Shown: positions 28,047 through 36,121, counted from the first letter of the stretch. The stretch is DNA of 38,492 bases from Rhodoblastus acidophilus (GCF_025961575.1 NZ_JAOQNX010000041.1:1-38492); one strand, 5' to 3'. Notes: generated by a model not told the origin, from the sequence alone. Numbers and translations: made by a program.

Positions 28047-28730
28047 ATGCGAATCCTTATTGTCGAAGACGATCCCCAGGCGTCCTCCTATCTCGTCAAG
28101 GCGTTTCGTGAGGCCGGCCATGTCGCCGAGTCCGCGGGCGACGGCGTCACCGGCTACGCCCGCGCCGAAGCGGGCGGCTATGATGTGCTGGTCATCGACC
28201 GCATGTTGCCGAAAATGGACGGCCTGACCCTGATCGGCGGCTTGCGCGCGCAAAAAATCGATACGCCCGTCCTGATCCTCTCGGCGCTCGGCCAGGTGGA
28301 CGACCGCGTCAAGGGTTTACGGGCCGGCGGCGACGATTACCTGCCAAAACCCTATTCCTTCGCGGAATTGCTGGCCCGCGTCGAAATCCTCGCGCGGCGC
28401 CGCCCCGGCGGGTCGACGGAGGAATCGATCTATCGCGTCGCCGACCTCGAAATGGATCGGCTCAAGCACAAGGTGTTTCGTTCCGGCAAGGAGATCGTGC
28501 TGCAACCGCGCGAGTTTCGGCTGCTGGAATATCTCATGCGCCATGCGGGGCAGGTGGTGACGCGCACCATGCTCCTGGAAAATGTCTGGGATTACCATTT
28601 CGATCCGCAGACCAATGTCATCGACGTCCACATTTCGAGATTGCGCAGCAAGATCGACAAGGGATTCGAGCCGCAATTGCTGCAGACCGTGCGCGGCGCC
28701 GGCTATTCGCTCCGCGACGGAGAGCCTTAA
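28047..28730 (+). CDS. OmpR-family response regulator, orphan in this window
   Basis: A 227-residue two-domain response regulator. The receiver has acidic D8 and D9, phospho-acceptor D51 (VIDRMLPKMDG), S79 and K101 (DDYLPKPYSF). The C-terminal winged helix is OmpR/PhoB-type (LQPREFRLLEYLMRHAGQVVTR ... NVIDVHISRLRSKID). It probably acts as a DNA-binding activator or repressor. No histidine kinase gene follows: the next gene is an O-methyltransferase on the other strand whose stop codon interlocks with this one (28727-28730). In several relatives I recall a DegP gene, regulator and kinase standing together, so the kinase seems lost or moved. Confidence 0.92.
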   Translation: MRILIVEDDPQASSYLVKAFREAGHVAESAGDGVTGYARAEAGGYDVLVIDRMLPKMDGLTLIGGLRAQKIDTPVLILSALGQVDDRVKGLRAGGDDYLPKPYSFAELLARVEILARRRPGGSTEESIYRVADLEMDRLKHKVFRSGKEIVLQPREFRLLEYLMRHAGQVVTRTMLLENVWDYHFDPQTNVIDVHISRLRSKIDKGFEPQLLQTVRGAGYSLRDGEP

Positions 28731-29401
28731 GGCGTCGTCTCTTCGACGATTCCGATGGCGAACCCGTCCCAGCCCTTGGCGCCGACCGTCTGCAACGCGG
28801 TCGCCACCCAGCGCTTCTGTCCTGCCGCGACATCAAAAAACCGCCGGGTACCCTGGACATCGGATCGTTCGTTGGCCGGATCGACGATCGCGCCCTTGCG
28901 CACGACATTGTCCACAATAACGGTGGCGCCGACCCGCGCCAGTTTCAGCGCCCATTCGAGATAGGGGGCATTGTTCTCCTTGTCGGCGTCGATGAAGACA
29001 AAATCGAAGGATTGCCCTTCCGTCTGAAGGACCGGCAGCAGGTCGAGGGCGGCGCCGACGCGCAGGTCGACCTTTTCGGCGACGCCCGCGGCCTCGAGAT
29101 TTTTACGCGCGACCTCGGCGTGCGCGGGCGCGAATTCCAGCGTCACGATCCGGCCGCCCTGGGGCAGGGCGCGGGCAAGCCAGATGGTCGAATAGCCGCC
29201 AAGCGTTCCAATTTCCAAAATGCGTCGCGCGCCGATCGCGCGCGCCAGCACGTGCAAGAATTTGCCTTGCAGCGGAGAAACGTCGATTCCCGGCAGTCCC
29301 GCCGCGCGGTTCTCCGCGAGCGCCGCGGCAAGCGTGGGATCGTCGTGCAAGAGCTTGCCGCCGATATAGGCGTCCACCGCGCTCCAGTCTTCATCCGCCA
29401 T
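28727..29401 (-). CDS. Class I SAM-dependent O-methyltransferase (CCoAMT-like)
   Basis: A 224-residue O-methyltransferase of family 3 from the ATG at 29401, which has GGAGG five bases upstream; two earlier ATGs lack one. SAM motif I is ARRILEIGTLGGYSTIWLA, the acidic pair at the end of beta-2 is VTLEFAP, and the metal-binding segment is FDFVFIDADKENNAPYLEWAL with VIVDNVVRKG. Enzymes of this fold methylate catechol-type hydroxyls with a divalent metal. The natural acceptor is not inferable. It converges on the response regulator with interlocked stop codons. Confidence 0.9.
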   Translation of the reverse strand: MADEDWSAVDAYIGGKLLHDDPTLAAALAENRAAGLPGIDVSPLQGKFLHVLARAIGARRILEIGTLGGYSTIWLARALPQGGRIVTLEFAPAHAEVARKNLEAAGVAEKVDLRVGAALDLLPVLQTEGQSFDFVFIDADKENNAPYLEWALKLARVGATVIVDNVVRKGAIVDPANERSDVQGTRRFFDVAAGQKRWVATALQTVGAKGWDGFAIGIVEETTP

Positions 29402-29444
29402 TCGCGCCTCCATTCCCAAGATTTGGGGCGTGAGGCGCCCCGCG

Positions 29445-29666
29445 TCAACCGACGCGCGGACTCGGCAGCGATGCGACTGCCCTTCGGACCGCCTCGGCGT
29501 CGTCGTCGTGGCAGTAGACGGAATCGAAGGGCAGGGCGGCGGCGAGGCGCTCGACGGCGCCGCGCCAGCGAATGGCGCCGCGCGCGACGCAGACCACTTG
29601 GTTGGGCAGCGAATGCGGGCTGGATTCGACGAAAATACGGTGGGTCGCGCCTCGAACGTCTCTCAT
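29445..29666 (-). CDS. Small hypothetical protein
   Basis: A 73-residue reading frame from the ATG at 29666, with GAGG nine bases upstream. It has a balanced composition (FVESSPHSLPNQVVCVARGAI, then ALPFDSVYCHDDDAEAVRRAVASLP), with two cysteines and an acidic DDD cluster before a terminal helix. I do not recognise a family. The neighbouring gene upstream on the same strand is also small and unknown; the 59-bp gap permits an operon. Coding potential is judged only from the ribosome site and composition. Confidence 0.5.
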   Translation of the reverse strand: MRDVRGATHRIFVESSPHSLPNQVVCVARGAIRWRGAVERLAAALPFDSVYCHDDDAEAVRRAVASLPSPRVG

Positions 29667-29725
29667 GGCGTCGTTCCTCGTCTTGCGGAAAATGGATGTG
29701 CTGCCGGGCGGGAGCGACGTCACGG

Positions 29726-29911
29726 TCAGGCCGCGCGCTCGCTTTCGGGCTCCTGTTCGCGGACCAAAATCAATTCTTCCAGTTGTGCCATGATCACGAC
29801 CAGCCGCGCGCCGGTGGCGTCGAGCTTGTGCCGCGCATTGGCGCCACTCAGGCGGAACTCGGCCATCGCATAGTAGATTTCGATGAGGGCGCGCTGCAAA
29901 TGATCGTCCAT
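29726..29911 (-). CDS. Small helical hypothetical protein
   Basis: A 61-residue frame from the ATG at 29911 (MDDHLQRALIEIYYAMAEFR). Nearly the whole protein reads as two amphipathic helices separated by the SGANARHKLDATGARL turn, ending in an acidic REQEPESE tail. No family is recognised; the shape resembles small regulators or antitoxins but nothing supports that directly. It is first in a possible two-gene unit with the 73-residue gene and lies at the edge of a gene-free stretch. Confidence 0.5.
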   Translation of the reverse strand: MDDHLQRALIEIYYAMAEFRLSGANARHKLDATGARLVVIMAQLEELILVREQEPESERAA

Positions 29912-30378
29912 AGGAATGCCTTTGGTTGTTGGGTCATGCACAGCCCGTGTTTCAATCAAAGGGTTGTTGCTTGACCGTCCTGCAACCTGCGACGTTTTGG
30001 CGCGACCAAAAAAGGTTAAGCGGGTCAAAGCATGTTAATGGGAGGCTTTCCGCCCGGAAAGCCTGGCTTGTCGCGCCTCTTCGCGTCGTTGGGGCAGGGC
30101 GCCCGCGAGTCCGGTGACATGTTAATCGGCGTTGGGCGGCAAAGCTGCAATCGACGGGTTGATTCGCGGTTGACGTCCGTCGCTTGCGCGCCCTTCAGAG
30201 ATCCGGGCGAGCGAGGGATTGCTCATGCGGCCGGGGAAGATCGCTCGCATTTGGCGCTTATTTAAATCAAATGCATAAAATGCCACCGAGCCCTTTGGCT
30301 GTTCCTTCGCATCTTGTCCGCAATGTTCGGACGTCCCTTGGCGGACGTGTTGCTCAGAAGCTTTTTGAGGGCGGACAG
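29912..30378. other. Gene-free stretch with hairpins
   Basis: No convincing reading frame on either strand in 467 bases. It contains a perfect hairpin GGCTTTCC-gccc-GGAAAGCC (30043-30062), two copies of CATGTTAAT (near 30030 and 30118), an AT-rich spot (TTATTTAAAT near 30258) and, from 30316 on, GTCCG that can pair either with CGGAC at 30328 or GCGGAC at 30341. It must hold promoters for the genes on both sides and could encode a small RNA; I cannot decide this from sequence. Confidence 0.5.
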
Positions 30379-30732
30379 ATGAAAACAAAAGATTTCACTC
30401 CATCGCAGGCTGAGGGTTCGGCGCTTGGCGAATCGAAGCCGTTGATCGTGGCGGCGGCCATCACGCTCGGTCTCGCCGGTTGGCTCGTGTCCTCGGCGCA
30501 CGCGTTCGGCTTGTGGCCGTCGGAGGCCGATTTCGCCGCCGCTTGCGAACGCAATCAGTTCAGACACGCCTATGGCGATCACTGCATCGACGACCGCCAC
30601 ATGATTCATGTGCTGGCGCCGGACGGGACGACGACGAAGCCCGGTTTCGACTGGAGCGTGAACAATGCGGCGACGGTCAGGGCCGAAGCGGCGGTGCGTT
30701 ATGCGCGTCGCACGCAGACCAGCGAACATTGA
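30379..30732 (+). CDS. Small exported or membrane-anchored protein, unknown
   Basis: A 117-residue protein from the ATG at 30379 (MKTKDFTPSQ) with GAGGG upstream. A hydrophobic segment at about 24-42 (LIVAAAITLGLAGWLVSSAHA) followed by A-H-A suggests either a signal peptide with a long n-region or an anchor. The mature part has FAAACERNQFRHAYGDHCIDDRHM, with two cysteines 15 residues apart and several histidines, then VLAPDGTTTKPGFDWSVNNAATV. The His/Cys cluster could bind metal or form a disulphide; this is inference. A terminator follows 47 bp after the stop. Confidence 0.65.
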   Translation: MKTKDFTPSQAEGSALGESKPLIVAAAITLGLAGWLVSSAHAFGLWPSEADFAAACERNQFRHAYGDHCIDDRHMIHVLAPDGTTTKPGFDWSVNNAATVRAEAAVRYARRTQTSEH

Positions 30733-30779
30733 CGCCGCGACGGCGCCGAGGGTTTCCGCCGATCCGCTCAAACGCCAAG

Positions 30780-30806
30780 GCCTCCGCTGTTCTCGCGGAG
30801 GCTTTT
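30780..30806 (+). terminator. Rho-independent terminator of the small exported gene
   Basis: GCCTCCGC (30780-30787) and GCGGAGGC (30795-30802) form a perfect 8-bp stem with a 7-nt loop, followed by TTTT. On the other strand it lies behind tRNA-Val and may serve that gene too. Confidence 0.75.
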
Positions 30807-30841
30807 GCACTTCAGGTCTATCTGCTTGGGGCTGAAAAAAA

Positions 30842-30916
30842 TGGTGGGCGATATAGGGATCGAACCTATGACCCCACCCGTGTGAAGGGTGTGCTCTCCC
30901 GCTGAGCTAATCGCCC
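30842..30916 (-). tRNA. tRNA-Val (CAC)
   Basis: Folded by eye on the minus strand: acceptor GGGCGAT/ATCGCCC, D arm GCTC/GAGC, anticodon stem CACCC/GGGTG around the loop TTCACAC with anticodon CAC, T arm ATAGG-TTCGATC-CCTAT, and an encoded CCA end. It reads GUG codons. A run of seven T follows shortly on the minus strand. Confidence 0.95.
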
Positions 30917-30998
30917 GGACGCCGTGACGTCGGACCCTCTCTTTAGGGGGCCGCTCCGCCCGCGTCAAGCTTCAACACACGCAAAAATCGTCGAAAAC

Positions 30999-31024
30999 GG
31001 AACACAATGGCGCCGCTTTTGGTT
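30999..31024 (+). promoter_or_regulatory. EcfG-like promoter candidate
   Basis: GGAAC, 17 bases, GGTT: one mismatch from the alphaproteobacterial general-stress consensus GGAAC-N16/17-CGTT. It sits 64 bp before the start of the caspase-fold gene. A single match of this length can arise by chance. Confidence 0.25.
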
Positions 31025-31087
31025 CAAGCCGTATTCACGCGCCCGGGCGTGTTATCATGGGGCAACGAAGCAGCCCGAGAGGATTCC

Positions 31088-33676
31088 ATGACGCGCAAGG
31101 CGAAGAACATAAAAATCCGGGTCGCGGCGGGCGCTCTGGCGTTGAGCGGCGTCTTCGCGGCCCTGGCGCAGGTCGTCGCGCAGCCGGCCCCCGCGGCGGG
31201 AAGTCGTATCGCCCTCGTGATCGGCGAATCCGCTTATCGGAGCGGCCCCGTCGCCTCCGCCGCCAATGACGCCGGCCTCATCGCCCAGACCTTGCAGGTC
31301 GCCGGCTTCGACGTCACCGGCGCCGCCGACCTCGATCAGGACGGCCTGCGCAAAACCCTGCGCGAATTCGTCGAAAAGGCGGGCGCCGCCGGTCCCGACG
31401 CCACCGTCTTCATCTATCTGTCCGGCCGCGCCCTCCAATACGAGGGCGAAAATTATTTCGCGCCGATCGAAGCCGCGATTCCCGCCCCCGCCAATGTGCC
31501 GCTGGAGACGGTGCGCCTCGCCGACTATCTCACCCCGCTGGCGCAAATGCCGCTGAAGGCCCGCATCGTCGTGCTCGACGCCGCCCGCGCCAATGATTTC
31601 CCCTCGGGCCAACAGCTCGCCGGCGGCCTCGCGCTGGTGGACCCGCCACCCGGCGAACTCATCGCCTTCAACGCCGCGCCGGGCACGGTTGCGCCCGCCG
31701 AGAACGGCCCCTATGGCGTCTACGCGCAGGCGCTGAACGAAATGATGCGGCGCGGCGGCCTGCCCGTGGATCAGGTGTTCGACAGCGTGCGCCTGCGGGT
31801 CGCGGAACAGACCAAGGGCGCGCAAATTCCCTGGGACGAATCAAAACTCTCGCCCGCGCCGGTGCTGCTCGCCCGCGCCCAGGACGCGCCGCCCCCGCAA
31901 GCCGCGCCAGACCTGCGCAGCCGGCCGATCCGCGATTACAGCGTGGATCAGGCCTATGCCGCGGCGCTGGAGCGCGACACCATCGCCGGCTACACCGAAT
32001 TCCTCGCCGCCTATCCCAATTCGCCCTATTCGGCGCGGGTGCGCGCGATCGTCGCCGTGCGGCGCGAGGCGCTCACCTGGCGGCGCGCCCGCAACGGCGA
32101 CACGGCCGAGGCCTATTGGACCTATCTGCGGCGCTTCCCGAGAGGCCCGCACGCCGAGGATGCGCGCCGCAGGCTCGCGATCCTGCGCGCCGAACTGGCG
32201 CCGCCGCCGCGATTCGCGGAATATGAATTCGATGTGCCCCCGCCGCCCGACTGGGAGGCGCAGGAGGACAGGGTCTATTTCCGGCGGCCATACGTCGTCT
32301 TCGACGATCCCGACTACGGCCCGCCGCCGCCGGTGGTGGAGGTTTTGCCGCCGCCTGTGTTTTACGACGAGCCGCCGCCTCCGCCGCCGCAACGCAACCT
32401 GTTGCCGTTGCCGCTCGTCGCCGCGCCGCTGCTGTTCGCCGTCCCCGCGATACGCCATGGCCTGTTCCACGCGCCTGCGCCGGTTCAGGCCCAAAATCCT
32501 GGCGCGCAGCAATATTATGATGAACGCGCCCGCACCCCGCCGCCGCCCGCTTTTCCTCCAGGAGGGGTGAGGCCGGGGCCGCAAGGCGGCCCGCCACAGC
32601 CGCCCATGCCCGGTCAGCCCCCGCAGCCCGGCGCCTCGGGCGCGCCGCAGCCCGTCGTTCCCGTCGTGCCGAGGCCCGGCTTCCCGCCGCAGGGCGGTCA
32701 ACAGCCGGCGGCGCCCGGTCAGCCTCCGCAACCCGTCGCGCCGGGCGCGCCGCAGCCGGTCGTTCCCGTCGTGCCGAGGCCCGGCTTCCCGCCGCAGGGC
32801 GGTCAACAGCCGGCGGCGCCCGGTCAGCCTCCGCAACCCGTCGCGCCGGGCGCGCCACAGCCTGTCGTTCCCGTCGTGCCGAGGCCCGGCTTGCCGCCGC
32901 AGGGCGGCCCGCAGCCGGTTGCGCCCGGTCAGCCTCCGCAACCTGTCGCGCCGGGCGCGCCGCAGCCGGTCGTTCCCGTCGTGCCGAGACCCGGTTTGCC
33001 GCCGCAGGGCGGTCCGCAGCCGGTGGCGCCCGGTCAGCCTCCGCAACCGGTCGCGCCGGGCGCGCCTCAGCCGGTCGTTCCTGTCGTCCCGAGGCCCGGC
33101 TTGCCGCCGCAGGGCGGTCAACAGCCGGTTGCGCCCGGTCAGCCGCCTCACCAACCCGGCGCGGCACAGCCCGGTGTTCCTGGCGTCCCGCGGCCGGGCC
33201 TGCCGCCGCAAGGCGGTTCGCAACCGGTCGCGCCGCCCCCGCGCGCGCCCCAGCCCACGCCCCCGGTCGGCGCGCCAAGGCCTGCAGAGCCACCCCATGC
33301 TTTGCCGACGCCGCCAGCAACGCCGGTCAATCCGCAGGCTGCGCCTCATCCTCCCGGGCCGCCGGACGGACAAAGACCGCGCGGTCCGCAACCGCCGCCC
33401 GCGCAGGTCCGGCCAGTCCCACCCGATGGCGCGCCCGTCGAACGACCGCGCCCGCGTCCTGCGCCTCCTGTGGAGCGCGCGGCGCCTCCCGCGGTCGAAC
33501 GGCCCGCGCCGCCGCCACACCGTGAGCCGCCGCCGCCCGCAGCCGCGCCGCGTCCCGCGCCTCCGCCCATGGCGGCCCCGCGTCCTGCGCCGCCGCCTCC
33601 CGGCCAGCGTCCGCCTCCGCCCGCGCAGCCGCGCCCCAGGCCGCCCGGCGAGCAGCATGAGCATCCGCCGCAATAG
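31088..33676 (+). CDS. Caspase-fold (peptidase C14-like) protein, catalytic dyad lost, proline-rich repeats
   Basis: An 862-residue protein from the ATG at 31088 (GAGAGGA upstream) with an export signal ending near VVAQ. Residues about 39-260 are a caspase-like domain ([21 protein letters not shown]). The usual catalytic SGHG reads S-G-R-A with Arg114, and DACR reads D-A-A-R with Ala166 in place of Cys, so protease activity is not expected. Two TPR/Sel1-like units follow ([19 protein letters not shown] and a copy about 45 residues later), then acidic/proline segments with [19 protein letters not shown], a possible hydrophobic stretch at 438-454, five 35-residue Pro/Gln/Val repeats and a Pro/Arg-rich tail. 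It may be a periplasmic scaffold. A strong terminator ends it. Confidence 0.85.
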   Translation: MTRKAKNIKIRVAAGALALSGVFAALAQVVAQPAPAAGSRIALVIGESAYRSGPVASAANDAGLIAQTLQVAGFDVTGAADLDQDGLRKTLREFVEKAGAAGPDATVFIYLSGRALQYEGENYFAPIEAAIPAPANVPLETVRLADYLTPLAQMPLKARIVVLDAARANDFPSGQQLAGGLALVDPPPGELIAFNAAPGTVAPAENGPYGVYAQALNEMMRRGGLPVDQVFDSVRLRVAEQTKGAQIPWDESKLSPAPVLLARAQDAPPPQAAPDLRSRPIRDYSVDQAYAAALERDTIAGYTEFLAAYPNSPYSARVRAIVAVRREALTWRRARNGDTAEAYWTYLRRFPRGPHAEDARRRLAILRAELAPPPRFAEYEFDVPPPPDWEAQEDRVYFRRPYVVFDDPDYGPPPPVVEVLPPPVFYDEPPPPPPQRNLLPLPLVAAPLLFAVPAIRHGLFHAPAPVQAQNPGAQQYYDERARTPPPPAFPPGGVRPGPQGGPPQPPMPGQPPQPGASGAPQPVVPVVPRPGFPPQGGQQPAAPGQPPQPVAPGAPQPVVPVVPRPGFPPQGGQQPAAPGQPPQPVAPGAPQPVVPVVPRPGLPPQGGPQPVAPGQPPQPVAPGAPQPVVPVVPRPGLPPQGGPQPVAPGQPPQPVAPGAPQPVVPVVPRPGLPPQGGQQPVAPGQPPHQPGAAQPGVPGVPRPGLPPQGGSQPVAPPPRAPQPTPPVGAPRPAEPPHALPTPPATPVNPQAAPHPPGPPDGQRPRGPQPPPAQVRPVPPDGAPVERPRPRPAPPVERAAPPAVERPAPPPHREPPPPAAAPRPAPPPMAAPRPAPPPPGQRPPPPAQPRPRPPGEQHEHPPQ
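32648..33166 (+). repeat. Tandem 105-bp coding repeat, five copies
   Basis: Units start at 32648, 32753, 32858, 32963 and 33068; the first four are 105 bp, the fifth 99 bp, and a sixth degenerate unit begins at 33167. Each encodes 35 residues beginning [11 protein letters not shown], containing PPQGG and ending PVAPGAP. Differences are mostly synonymous or F/L, Q/P and A/V changes, so the array expanded recently and stayed in frame. Confidence 0.95.
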
Positions 33677-33684
33677 CGGCCGAC

Positions 33685-33720
33685 GCCTCGCCCTTTTCGA
33701 AGGGCGAGGCTTTCTTTCTT
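33685..33720 (+). terminator. Rho-independent terminator behind the caspase-fold gene
   Basis: GCCTCGCCCTT and AAGGGCGAGGC form a perfect 11-bp stem closed by a TTCG tetraloop, followed by TTTCTTTCTT. It separates this gene from the convergent moaA. Confidence 0.92.
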
Positions 33721-33730
33721 CAGAAAGGTT

Positions 33731-34756
33731 TCACCCGCCGGTGAGGCTCATCGGGCGCTGATGCGGCGCCTTGCCGCCAAAAGCCTGCGCGGCGAATTCA
33801 TGGCCGTGCTTCTTCGCCGCCAGCGCGCGGTCGATCGCGGCGTTCAGCAGGTCGTCCTGGGCGCTGGCGCGCAGCGGCGCGCGCAAATCGGCGCGGTCCT
33901 CCTGGCCGAGGCAGGTGAAGAGCTCGCCGGTGCAGGTGACGCGCACGCGATTGCAGGTCTCGCAAAAATTATGGCTGAGCGGGGTGATGAACCCGACTCG
34001 TCCCCCGGTCTCGGCCAAATCGAAATAGCGCGCGGGACCGCCGCTCGAATGCGCCGAGGGCTTGAGCGCATATTTTTCCGACAAACGCACCGCGACTTCC
34101 CCCAGCGAGACAAAATGCTCGATATTGCCGGCGGCGTCCTCGCCCAGCGGCATGGCCTCGATGAAAGTCAGGTCCATGCCGCGCCCATGCGCCCAGTCCA
34201 CCAGCGGGATGAACTCGTCCTCGTTGATCCCCCGCAGCGCCACGCAATTGATCTTGATCCGCAGACCCGCGGCTTGCGCGGCGTCGATGCCGGCGAGCAC
34301 GCGGGGCAGGGCGCCCCAGCGGGTGATGGCGCGGAATTTTTCCGCATCGAGCGTGTCGAGCGACACATTGATGCGCTTCACGCCGCAGGCGGCGAGCTCG
34401 GCGGCGAAACGGTCGAGTTGCGAGCCATTGGTGGTGAGCGTCATCTCGCGGAGCGCCCCGGTTTCGATATGGCGCGCCAGCCCGCGGACAAGGTTCATCA
34501 CCCCGCGCCGCACCAGCGGTTCGCCCCCGGTCAGCCGGATCTTTCGCACCCCGCGCGCCACAAACACGCCGCAGAGCCGCTCCAGCTCCTCGAGCGACAG
34601 CAGATCCGCCTTGGGCAGGAAATTCACATGTTCCGACATGCAATATTGGCAGCGGAAGTCGCAGCGGTCGGTCACGGAAACGCGGATATAATCGACGCGC
34701 CGTGAAAAACCGTCGATCAGCGGTCGTGTGTGCAAGCTTGCCTGGTCGATCCCCAT
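33731..34756 (-). CDS. moaA: GTP 3',8-cyclase MoaA
   Basis: A 341-residue radical-SAM enzyme for the first step of molybdenum-cofactor synthesis, GTP to 3',8-cyclo-7,8-dihydro-GTP. The N-terminal 4Fe-4S ligands are C32, C36 and C39 (CDFRCQYC) and the C-terminal cluster ligands are C265, C268 and C282 ([11 protein letters not shown]...C). The GGEP motif is at 77-80, and the chain ends in GG, which the family needs for activity. The start at 34756 ([10 protein letters not shown]) is preceded by no ribosome site but by TATATAAC, so leaderless translation is possible; a longer frame upstream overlaps the divergent gene. No other mo genes are in the window. Confidence 0.96.
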   Translation of the reverse strand: MGIDQASLHTRPLIDGFSRRVDYIRVSVTDRCDFRCQYCMSEHVNFLPKADLLSLEELERLCGVFVARGVRKIRLTGGEPLVRRGVMNLVRGLARHIETGALREMTLTTNGSQLDRFAAELAACGVKRINVSLDTLDAEKFRAITRWGALPRVLAGIDAAQAAGLRIKINCVALRGINEDEFIPLVDWAHGRGMDLTFIEAMPLGEDAAGNIEHFVSLGEVAVRLSEKYALKPSAHSSGGPARYFDLAETGGRVGFITPLSHNFCETCNRVRVTCTGELFTCLGQEDRADLRAPLRASAQDDLLNAAIDRALAAKKHGHEFAAQAFGGKAPHQRPMSLTGG

Positions 34757-34760
34757 ATTT

Positions 34761-34768
34761 GTTATATA
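34761..34768 (-). promoter_or_regulatory. -10-like TATATAAC before moaA
   Basis: Read on the minus strand, TATATAAC ends five to seven bases before the moaA ATG, in a spacer of 67 bp shared with the divergent DUF971 gene. The closeness to the ATG suggests a leaderless or near-leaderless moaA message. Confidence 0.35.
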
Positions 34769-34823
34769 AGCTGGGAAAGGCGCGGGAAACAGAACCTTGC
34801 GCAAAGATCGAAGAGGAATCCCG

Positions 34824-35177
34824 ATGGGCGTCGCCATGCCTGAGGAAATTCGCGTCACCGGGGCCGGCGCGACGCTGAACCTGGTCTATGGCGGAAGCGA
34901 AACTTACGCGCTGCCGGCCGAGTATCTGCGCGTGCTCACCCCCAGCGCCGAGGCGCGCGGTCACAATGGGGTGGGCGGCCGCACCGTCTCGGGCAAGGCC
35001 GGGGTCCGCATCGCCGGGGTCGAGCCGGTCGGCAATTATGCGATCAAGCTGATCTTCGACGACGGCCACAGCACCGGCATTTACACCTGGGATTTTCTGC
35101 GCGAGCTGTGCCTGGAGCAGCCGGCCAAATGGCAAGCCTATCTCGACGACCTCGCGGCGCAGGGGCTCGCACGCTGA
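34824..35177 (+). CDS. DUF971 domain protein (GBBH-like N-terminal domain)
   Basis: A 117-residue protein from the ATG at 34824, which has AAGAGGA upstream; a TTG nine codons earlier is possible. It is a single DUF971 domain: [58 protein letters not shown]. In eukaryotes this domain heads gamma-butyrobetaine hydroxylase; the free-standing bacterial version has been linked to Fe-S protein assembly, but I cannot infer its job here. Its stop overlaps the cobS start as TGATG, so they are co-translated. It is divergent from moaA. Confidence 0.88.
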   Translation: MGVAMPEEIRVTGAGATLNLVYGGSETYALPAEYLRVLTPSAEARGHNGVGGRTVSGKAGVRIAGVEPVGNYAIKLIFDDGHSTGIYTWDFLRELCLEQPAKWQAYLDDLAAQGLAR

Positions 35178-35950
35178 TGCGCATCATCAAGGAAACGGCG
35201 GAAGCCCTGCGGTTTTTCACCCGTGTGCCGATTCCCGGAGGGGCCATCGCCACGGGCGACGATCCATTTCGCGGGGCTTTGGCCCGCGCGCCCCTTGCCG
35301 GCGCGGTGCTGGGGCTCGGCTTCGGCTTGATGCTGCTGGCCGCCACCAATGCGGGCGCCACTCCTCAGGTGGCGGCCTGGCTGGTCGTCGGCCTCTCCGC
35401 CCTGGTCACCGGCGCCATGCATGAGGATGGCTTCGCCGATGTCGCAGACGGTTTTGGCGGCGGCTATACCCGAGAGCGGCGGCTGGAGATCATGCGCGAC
35501 AGCCGCATTGGAGCCTTCGGCGCGAGCGCGCTGATTTTCAGTTTCGGCGCCCGGGCCGCCGCGCTCTCCGCTCTGGCGGCCGCGCCGGAGCGGGCTATAT
35601 TGGCGCTGGTCGCGGCGGGCGCCGTTTCGCGGGCGGCTTGCCTGGCGCCGCTGGTGCTGCTGCCGGCCGCCCGCACGGACGGTCTGGGACGGGCCTCGCT
35701 GATGACTCCCGCCCAGGCGCGGCAAAGCTGGATCTTCGCCGCGATCTTCGCTTTCGCGCCGCTGCTGGCGGGATTTTCGCTCGTCGCCTGTGTCGCTTCG
35801 CTGCTGCTCACGGCCTTCGCCGTCCGACTGCTCTGCGGCTGGGCGCGACGCATGATCGGCGGCCAGACCGGCGATGTCGCCGGGGCCGCGCAACAGGTCG
35901 CGGAAATCATCGTGCTTGCAGTATTTTCGGGAGCGCTCGCCTCGCCCTGA
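35177..35950 (+). CDS. cobS: Adenosylcobinamide-GDP ribazoletransferase
   Basis: A 257-residue membrane enzyme that joins adenosylcobinamide-GDP and alpha-ribazole to make adenosylcobalamin. The start [18 protein letters not shown] is the family N-terminus, and the conserved acidic segment [15 protein letters not shown] lies at about 81-95 with RDSRIGAFG about 20 residues later. Five or more hydrophobic segments follow. The start overlaps the DUF971 stop. No other cob genes are near. It makes the cofactor used by methylmalonyl-CoA mutase, one subunit of which is encoded 20 kb away. Confidence 0.94.
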   Translation: MRIIKETAEALRFFTRVPIPGGAIATGDDPFRGALARAPLAGAVLGLGFGLMLLAATNAGATPQVAAWLVVGLSALVTGAMHEDGFADVADGFGGGYTRERRLEIMRDSRIGAFGASALIFSFGARAAALSALAAAPERAILALVAAGAVSRAACLAPLVLLPAARTDGLGRASLMTPAQARQSWIFAAIFAFAPLLAGFSLVACVASLLLTAFAVRLLCGWARRMIGGQTGDVAGAAQQVAEIIVLAVFSGALASP

Positions 35951-35953
35951 CGA

Positions 35954-36121
35954 TCAGTTCAGCGCATTGTCGATGGGATTGAACATGTGGTTGACCTTCT
36001 GGCCGATCGACACGAAGGTCGCGAGCAGAGCCACCGAAATGAAACCGCCGATCAAGGCGTATTCGGTAATGGTCGAACCGCTTTCGTCCCGCCAAAATCG
36101 CAGCATCAGCCGCATCGCCAT
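35954..36121 (-). CDS. Flp/Fap-type pilin, lone
   Basis: A 55-residue Flp-type pilin from the ATG at 36121 (MAMRLMLRFWRDESG). The processing motif G-S-T-I-T-E-Y has Glu at +5 and Tyr at +6 after the cleaved Gly, followed by the hydrophobic ALIGGFISVALLATFVSIG helix and a short tail. It would be cut by a CpaA-type prepilin peptidase and assembled by a tight-adherence (Tad) system. No cpa/tad genes are in the window, so this pilin depends on machinery elsewhere. Other starts at 36115 and 36106 are close; a TTG at 36184 adds an unlikely leader. Confidence 0.85.
   Translation of the reverse strand: MAMRLMLRFWRDESGSTITEYALIGGFISVALLATFVSIGQKVNHMFNPIDNALN

Noticed and set aside
30032-30265. 77-codon frame in the gene-free stretch
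   Set aside because: No family likeness and odd composition; a GGGAGG precedes an internal start only by chance near the hairpin.
32648-33166. Regular repeats resembling a CRISPR-like array
   Set aside because: Unit length 105 bp without unique spacers, in frame inside a coding gene, no cas genes.
31841-33673. Very long minus-strand reading frame opposite the caspase-fold gene
   Set aside because: It is Arg/Gly-rich with the same tandem periodicity, arising from codon bias of the proline-rich repeats; no start context or family resemblance.
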